This document shows positions 51,034 to 57,223 of a stretch of DNA of 57,223 nt, piece after piece. Position 1 is the stretch's first letter; every line of letters begins with the position of its first letter. A program made the position numbers and the translations under genes. A model generated the notes under the pieces. It did no database searches, was not told the DNA's origin, and saw only the letters and a list, made by a program, of their open reading frames with translations. Source of the DNA: Paracoccaceae bacterium (lineage in GTDB: Bacteria; Pseudomonadota; Alphaproteobacteria; Rhodobacterales; Rhodobacteraceae); NCBI GenBank assembly GCA_020832725.1, contig JAFIEC010000251.1, positions 1 to 57,223 on the forward strand, given 5' to 3'.

Positions 51034-52691
51034 GCGCATTTTATCAGGGATCGCTGGTGCCGCTGGCGGTGCTGGTCTGGCCGCTTCTGGTCGGATTGGT
51101 GCCGGTGGTGCCCCGCTGGCGCGCGCGCGCGGTGCGGGTCTTGCCGCTTGCTCCCTTGCCGGCCCTCGGCTTTGCAATGGCGGGCGCACCCGGAGAGCTG
51201 TTTCTCCCCGACCTGATGCTGGGTGTGCATCTGGCCGCTGTCCCCGGCGCGACATTGTTTCTGGCCATGACGGCGCTGGTCTGGACCGTGGCGGGGTGGC
51301 ATGCAGCCCTGACACTTCGGGCCGGGCCTCAGGCGGGTATATTCGCGGGCTTCTGGTGCCTGACGCTGGCGGGCAATCTGGGTGTTTTCCTCGCGGGCGA
51401 CGTGGTCACGTTCTATCTGGCATTCGCTGCGGTCTCGCTGGCGGCGTGGTTTCTGGTTGTCCATGACCGGACAGCCAAAGCGCTGGCGGCTGGTCGGCTC
51501 TATATCACCCTGGCCGTTCTGGGAGAGGCCGCGCTGCTGGTGGGGCTGATGATCGGGGCGGCGGCGGCCGATGACCTGCGGATCAGCTCGGTGCGGGAGG
51601 CGCTGTCAGATGCTCCGATGGGGCAGTTGGGGCTGGCGGCGCTGGTCGTGGGTTTCGGCATCAAGGCCGGCATGGTGCCCCTCCACCTCTGGCTCCCCGT
51701 GGCCCATCCGGCGGCACCTGTCCCCGGGTCGGCGGTCCTGTCCGGGGCGATCGTCAAGGCCGGGCTGATCGGCATGGTCCTGTTTCTGCCCCAGCTTTCG
51801 GGATGGCAGGATGTGCTGATCGTGCTGGGGCTTGTCGGTGGGTTCGGGGCTGCGCTCTGGGGTCTGACCCAGCGCAACCCCAAGGCGGTCCTGGCCTATT
51901 CGCCCGTCAGCCAGATGGGGCTTCTGCTGGTACTGGTCGGTACGGGATCGGGCGGGGTGGCCTATTACGCGCTGCACCATGGCCTTGCCAAGGGGGCGCT
52001 GTTTCTCGGTGTGGGCGTGCTGATCGCCGCGGCCACCCGGCAGCAGCGCCGGGCCGTTCTGGTGGTTGCCGGGATTGTCGCACTCTCGGTTGCCGGTCTG
52101 CCACCTGCGGGCGGGGCGCTTGCAAAGCTTGCCGCCAAGGATGGGCTCCCTGCTGTTCTGGTGCTTGCGCTGACACTCAGCGGCGTGACCACGACACTTG
52201 TCCTCGGGTGGTTTCTGGTGCGGCTGGCGCAGCTGGAGGCCCGGCCGGAGCCACGGCATCTCTGGCGAGGGCTGTTCGCCGGATGCATGGTGCTGGCTGC
52301 CCTGGCGCTGGTTCTGCCCTGGGTGCTGTGGGAGCAGGCGAGCGCCCTGCCGCTCCACTATCCGCTGCGCAGCGTCAACCTGCTTGCAGGCTTTTGGCCG
52401 GTTCTGCTGGGGATTGGCTGTGTCGCCCTTGTCTGCTGGCGCAATCCCCCCGCGCTGCAGCCGGGCGACATGCTGGCGCTGCTTCCGGAACGCGGGATGG
52501 TGGTAGGCCCGAAGCAGGGGGCGGAAGGGCGTCTCCGGCGGGGAGCCACGGCGCGATACCGGCGCATGGCGTTGCGCGCCCTGTTGCGGTCGCGGCGCGC
52601 GGACATCCCGCTGCAACCCTGGCCCCGCGCCGGTCTGGTGCTTTTTGCCGGGGCGCTGGCCCTTGCCGCCCTGATCGGGCGGCCCGGGTAG
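51030..52691 (+). CDS. Third ND-type subunit, lacking the TM5 glutamate
   Basis: 553 residues. The same fold: GFGIKAGMVPLHLWLPVAHP, GSAVLSGAIVKAGLIGMVLF and the central AVLAYSPVSQMGLLLVLVGT are present. In the TM5 segment the sequence is VVTFYLAFAAVSLAAWFLVV, where the two preceding subunits have FELL or LELL, so the conserved glutamate is Ala. The C-terminal part adds a hydrophilic stretch (LLPERGMVVGPKQGAEGRLR) before a last helix. Probably a structural or differently coupled subunit. Last gene of the operon. Confidence 0.85.
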   Translation: MSAFYQGSLVPLAVLVWPLLVGLVPVVPRWRARAVRVLPLAPLPALGFAMAGAPGELFLPDLMLGVHLAAVPGATLFLAMTALVWTVAGWHAALTLRAGPQAGIFAGFWCLTLAGNLGVFLAGDVVTFYLAFAAVSLAAWFLVVHDRTAKALAAGRLYITLAVLGEAALLVGLMIGAAAADDLRISSVREALSDAPMGQLGLAALVVGFGIKAGMVPLHLWLPVAHPAAPVPGSAVLSGAIVKAGLIGMVLFLPQLSGWQDVLIVLGLVGGFGAALWGLTQRNPKAVLAYSPVSQMGLLLVLVGTGSGGVAYYALHHGLAKGALFLGVGVLIAAATRQQRRAVLVVAGIVALSVAGLPPAGGALAKLAAKDGLPAVLVLALTLSGVTTTLVLGWFLVRLAQLEARPEPRHLWRGLFAGCMVLAALALVLPWVLWEQASALPLHYPLRSVNLLAGFWPVLLGIGCVALVCWRNPPALQPGDMLALLPERGMVVGPKQGAEGRLRRGATARYRRMALRALLRSRRADIPLQPWPRAGLVLFAGALALAALIGRPG

Positions 52692-52692
52692 G

Positions 52693-52706
52693 TCCGCCCG
52701 GGCGGA
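52693..52706. terminator. Palindrome TCCGCCC-GGGCGGA between convergent operons
   Basis: 14-bp perfect palindrome immediately after the last Mrp gene, within the 64-bp gap to the convergent ABC operon. It could form a hairpin but has no T-tract, so intrinsic termination is uncertain. Confidence 0.35.
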
Positions 52707-52755
52707 GGTCTTGCCCCGGGCCACGGCCCCGCACGACCCGACGGGGCGGATATCC

Positions 52756-53750
52756 TTATCCCGTGTCGTTCAGATGGCAGGCCGAAAGCTGTCCCGGCGC
52801 CACCTCGCGCAGCTTCGGCGGTTCGCTGCGGCACCGTGCCATGGTGTGGGGGCAGCGCGTATGGAAGCGGCAGCCCGACGGCGGGGCGAGGGGCGAGGGG
52901 ATCTCGCCGCGGATCGTCTGATAGGTCTGCCGACGCTGATCCAGCCGCGGGACCTGATCAAGCAGCGCGCGGGAATAGGGGTGGTTGGGTGCTCGGAACA
53001 GATCGGCCGCCTGCGCGCTCTCCACAACCTGGCCAAGATACATGATCACCACCCTGTCGGCGAGGTGACGGATCACGCCGAGATCGTGGCTGATGAAGAC
53101 ATAGGTAAGCCCGAGGTCACGGCGCAGATCCATGAAGAGGTTGAGCACCTGTGCCTGAATGGACACGTCGAGCGCCGCCACGGCCTCGTCGCAGACCAGA
53201 AGTTCGGGGTTGACTGCCAGCGCCCGGGCAATGCCGATCCGCTGGCGCTGCCCTCCGGAAAACTGGTGCGGGAAGCGCAGCTTCATCGCCGGGTCGAGCC
53301 CAACTTGCATGAGCACCGCGTCAAGCCGTTCGTCCACCTCCTCGCGCGACCACAGCCCATGGACGCGGGGCGCCTCGGACACGATGTCGCGCACCCGCTG
53401 GCGCGGGTTCAGTGCGCTGTAGGGGTCCTGAAAGATGATCTGCGAGCGCAAAGTGAAATCACGCACCCCGGCTTTGTCGAGGGATGTCACATCACGACCG
53501 CGGAACAGCAGGCGTCCGCTGCTTGGCGCATGGATTCCGGTCAGGATGCGCGCGAGGGTTGACTTGCCGCATCCCGACTCGCCCACAAGGCCGACGACCT
53601 CGCCCTTGCGCACCGCAAGATCCACGTTGTCCACGGCCAGCAGACGTTCCTCGCGCAGGTTCGCGCCCATCATCGCCAGCAACTTTTCGGCGATGTCGAG
53701 TCGGCGCACGAACTCCTTGGAGACGCCGTCGAGGGCGATGATCTCCTCGC

Positions 53751-53754
<4 letters not shown>
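52756..53754 (-). CDS. Peptide/nickel-type ABC transporter ATP-binding protein (DppF-like)
   Basis: 332 residues from a GTG at 53754 overlapping the stop of the upstream ATPase gene and preceded by GGAGGA. Walker A is GESGCGKST (58-66), the signature FSGGQRQR, Walker B ELLVCDEAVAALD and switch His in FISHDLGVIRHLA. The C-terminal oligopeptide extension has CRFHTRCPHTMARC. An N-terminal insert (RRLDIAEKLLAMMGANLREE) separates the first strands, common in this branch. Energises import with its partner ATPase. Confidence 0.92.
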
Positions 53755-54751
<997 letters not shown>

Positions 54752-54755
<4 letters not shown>

Positions 54756-56071
54756 TGGCCGAGCCTCGGATTGAGGATGTCCCGCAATTCGTCGCCGACA
54801 AGATTGATCGCAAGCACAGCGACAAGGATGGCCACGCCGGGCAGGATGCTGATCCAGGGATACCCGGCAAGAAGATACTGGAAGCCGTTGGCCACCAGCA
54901 GACCCAGCGAGGGTTCGGTTATCGGCAGACCGAGGCCGAGGAAGCTCAGCGTCGCCTCGATGGCTATGGCGCCTGCCACCTCGAGCGTGCCGATGACGAT
55001 CAGAGACGGTGTGCAGTTGGGCAGGATATGGACGAAGAGGATCCGCGGTGTTCCGAATCCGAGCGAGCGCGCCGCCTCGACATATTCCTTGCTCTGCTCT
55101 GCCAGGGCAACGCTTCGCGCGATGCGCGCATAAAGCGCCCATTGCACGATCACGAGCGCCAGCAGCACATTGCCGACCCCCGGCCCGAGAACCGCAAGCA
55201 GGATCAGGGCGACGAGGATGGTCGGAAAGCTCATCTGGAGATCGACGAGGCGCATGATCAGCGTTCCCACCGTCCCGCCCCGATAGGCCGCATAGATGCC
55301 CGCCGAGGTACCGATCACCATGGCGATCACCACGCTGCTGATCGCCACGATCATGCTGATCCGCAGGCCGTAGAGGATGGCGCTGAGCATGTCGCGGCCC
55401 TGGTCATCGCTGCCGAGCCAGTAGGTCATCAGCGGTTCGGGCATGCCTCCGGAGATATCGAGCCTCAGGGTGACGGGGCTGTCGCCTTCGGGCACCACGA
55501 CGGAGAGGTCCGCAAAATCGGCCGGGCGAAGCCGCCACGTACCCCCGAAGCGCGGTGCCTCGCCGGCGGTGAGCACGCCGCCCCGGGGCAGCCCCGATAT
55601 CTGCCCCGAGCGGAGCGGATCGAGCGGTCCGCCGTCGGCCCCGTCGATCTCGAGCCGGTAGGCCCGCAGCCCCTCTGCGGCCGGCGCGACGCTGGCCCGG
55701 ATCACAAGTGCGTCGATCCCGACGTAGTCGTCCCGCGGCACTGCATCGACGGCAAGCGCGACGCCGCCCTGATCGGTCGGCGTCAACGTTATCCGGGCTC
55801 CGGCCCGGGCCGGCGGAGAGAGCTTTACCGAACCCGGGGGAAGGCGCGCATCGTTGATGTCGATGGCATTGAGGTCATAGGGGTTCTGGGGTGCGATCAG
55901 CGGCGCGCCAAAGGCCCCCACGAAGATCGCAAGCAGCACCACCAGCGCGGCCAGCGCGACCCGGTTCTCGGCATAGCGGCGCGCCACATTCATAAATCGA
56001 CTGCCAGGCCGCGCCGCAACGGGCGGTGCAGCGGGAGCGGGGCTGGCGCCTGCGCCGGGGTTGATGGACAT
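54752..56071 (-). CDS. ABC transporter permease (DppC-like) with a large periplasmic insert
   Basis: 439 residues, about 140 longer than usual DppC proteins. After the first helix (about 38-60) and the conserved IAPQNPYDLNAID, a segment of about 135 residues (81-215) is inserted before YWLGSDDQGRDMLSAILYGL. The insert is rich in beta-type sequence (ARITLTPTDQGGVALAVDAV; YRLEIDGADGGPLDPLRSGQ) and should lie in the periplasm. The transmembrane domain follows with five helices and the ATPase-contact loop YVEAARSLGFGTPRILFVHI. Start and stop overlap both neighbours. Confidence 0.9.
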
Positions 56072-57051
56072 CAGCTTCCCCCGGAATCGCGCAGCCGAAT
56101 CCTCGGGTCGATGATCGAATACAGGATGTCGACGACGAGGTTGATCACGATGAACATCGCGACAACCACCAGCAGGTAGGCCACGATGACAGGGCGGTCG
56201 AGGCGATAGACGCTGTCGATGATGAGCTTTCCCATCCCGGGCCAGGCAAAGATGGTCTCGGTCACCACCGAATAGGCGATCAGCGTCCCGAGTTGCAGCC
56301 CCACGATGGTGACAAGAACCACGAGCGTGTTGCGCAGGATGTGCACATAGACGATCCGGCGCCGCGCCAGGCCCTTTGCCCGGGCAAAGCGGACGAAGTC
56401 CAGCAGCGCGATCTCGCGTACATTGGTCCGGACAAGGCGAATGACCATGGTGCACTGGAAAAGCGCCAGATTGAGCGCCGGCAGAAAGACATGGGTCCAG
56501 CCTTCCACGGTCCAGAGGCTGGACCGGATGCCGAGCACGACCACCGCCTCGCCGCGCCCGCCGGCCGGCAGTGCCTGCAGGATGACTGCAAAGATGAAGA
56601 TGAAGACCAGACCCTGCCAGAAATTCGGAATCGAGACGCCGACAATGGAGGCCCCCATCACCAGCCGCGCCAGCCGCGCCTCTGGTTTCAGCCCGGCATA
56701 GAGGCCCAGCGGAACGCCGACGACGAGCGCCATCGCCATGGCGGCGAAGACAAGTTCAAGCGTTGCTGGCATGCGCTGGAAGATCAGCTTGAGCGCTGGT
56801 TCTCCATAGGCAAAGGACATGCCCAGATCGCCCGAAGAAAGATTGGCGAAGAACAACAGCAATTGCCGCCACAGGGGCTGGTCGAGGCCCAGCACGCGCC
56901 GCATCCGCTCGACATCGGCCGCGTCGGCATCGGGGGCCACCAGAACCTGTGCCGGATCGCCCACGAGATAGACTCCCGCGAACACGATCAGCGTCATCGC
57001 GAACATCACGACAACGCTCTGCAGCAGGCGGCGAAAGATGAAGACGGTCAC
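56071..57051 (-). CDS. ABC transporter permease (DppB-like)
   Basis: 326 residues from a GTG at 57051 with AAGGGA upstream; the ATG further up lies in doubtful end sequence. Six helices, with FIFRRLLQSVVVMFAMTLIV, the conserved GDLGMSFAYGEPALKLIFQR, and the EAA-type loop ALLDFVRFARAKGLARRRIV followed by YVHILRNTLVVL. First visible gene of the operon; the binding protein gene should lie beyond the right edge. Confidence 0.9.
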   Translation of the reverse strand: MTVFIFRRLLQSVVVMFAMTLIVFAGVYLVGDPAQVLVAPDADAADVERMRRVLGLDQPLWRQLLLFFANLSSGDLGMSFAYGEPALKLIFQRMPATLELVFAAMAMALVVGVPLGLYAGLKPEARLARLVMGASIVGVSIPNFWQGLVFIFIFAVILQALPAGGRGEAVVVLGIRSSLWTVEGWTHVFLPALNLALFQCTMVIRLVRTNVREIALLDFVRFARAKGLARRRIVYVHILRNTLVVLVTIVGLQLGTLIAYSVVTETIFAWPGMGKLIIDSVYRLDRPVIVAYLLVVVAMFIVINLVVDILYSIIDPRIRLRDSGGS

Positions 57052-57104
57052 GGCAAGTCGTCCCTTGCTGCGCGAAGTGCCCACGCGGCCGGTGTGCCCC
57101 CGCC

Positions 57105-57223
57105 CCGGGGGCCGGGGGGCGGGGGGGGGGAGGCACCGGGCGGGCCCCGGGTGGCCGGGGGGTGGTGGGGGGATATGGGGTGATTGGAACCCCCCGGCCG
57201 GCCCCCCCCCCAAAGCCCCGGGT
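57105..57223. other. Low-complexity G/C homopolymer end, probably unreliable sequence
   Basis: Long G or C runs (for example ten G near 57121-57130 and ten C near 57202-57211) unlike anything else in the window and without coding sense. Most likely contig-end error rather than biology. Confidence 0.7.

Overview
This is a 57.2 kb stretch of high-GC chromosome-like sequence from an alphaproteobacterium, most likely of the Rhodobacteraceae/Paracoccaceae type. That placement is an inference from gene content and codon use: several TRAP and tripartite tricarboxylate (TTT) solute systems, a Hint-domain protein, a SigF/NrsF-controlled bufferin operon, an Mrp-like antiporter cluster and very high GC at third codon positions. 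I saw no tRNA, rRNA, CRISPR array, insertion sequence, integrase or phage gene. The last ~120 bp are G/C homopolymers that look like unreliable contig-end sequence.

Layout. 1-10210 (minus): one open frame of at least 3403 codons, running off the left edge, encoding a giant surface protein with an LEPR-XLL-like N-terminus, repeated beta modules, LamG/ConA-like domains and at least seven CARDB repeats. 10552-14341: ECF sigma factor and anti-sigma NrsF, divergent from a bufferin operon (precursor BufA1, MNIO enzyme BufB, partner BufC, DoxX membrane protein); SigF-type promoter motifs face both ways between them. 14582-23810: a TRAP transporter followed by a PanB-like protein, an acyl-CoA ligase, a double-hotdog MaoC hydratase and a BKACE enzyme, then on the other strand a GntR regulator and a PhyH dioxygenase. 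This looks like an uncharacterised catabolic pathway; similar AT-rich candidate operators lie in front of both transcription units. 23882-31975: DUF302 protein, a small membrane protein, NfeD-slipin pair, zinc-ribbon plus transglutaminase-like protein, Hint protein and two unknown small proteins. 32109-38335: D-2-hydroxyacid dehydrogenase, IclR regulator and FMN-dependent 2-hydroxyacid oxidase, divergent from a TctC-TctB-TctA transporter. 38382-43876: nitroreductase and TauD-type dioxygenase divergent from a HutC-type GntR regulator, FAH hydrolase, SnoaL-like protein and MFS exporter. 44044-45554: MarR regulator with an MBL-fold hydrolase. 45782-52691: eight-gene Mrp-like antiporter operon with three ND-type subunits. 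52756-57051 (minus): peptide/nickel-type ABC transporter (two permeases, two ATPases) whose binding protein is not in the window.

The strongest candidates for new biology are (i) the TRAP/PanB-like/ligase/MaoC/BKACE/PhyH pathway, in which the PanB-like protein has lost two of the three metal ligands of true PanB; (ii) the bufferin operon, with paired SigF-type promoters and a strong hairpin between precursor and maturation genes; (iii) the Mrp-like complex with three ND-type subunits, one lacking the TM5 glutamate; (iv) the giant LEPR-XLL/CARDB protein. All functional statements come from motif reading and family knowledge; no database search was run.
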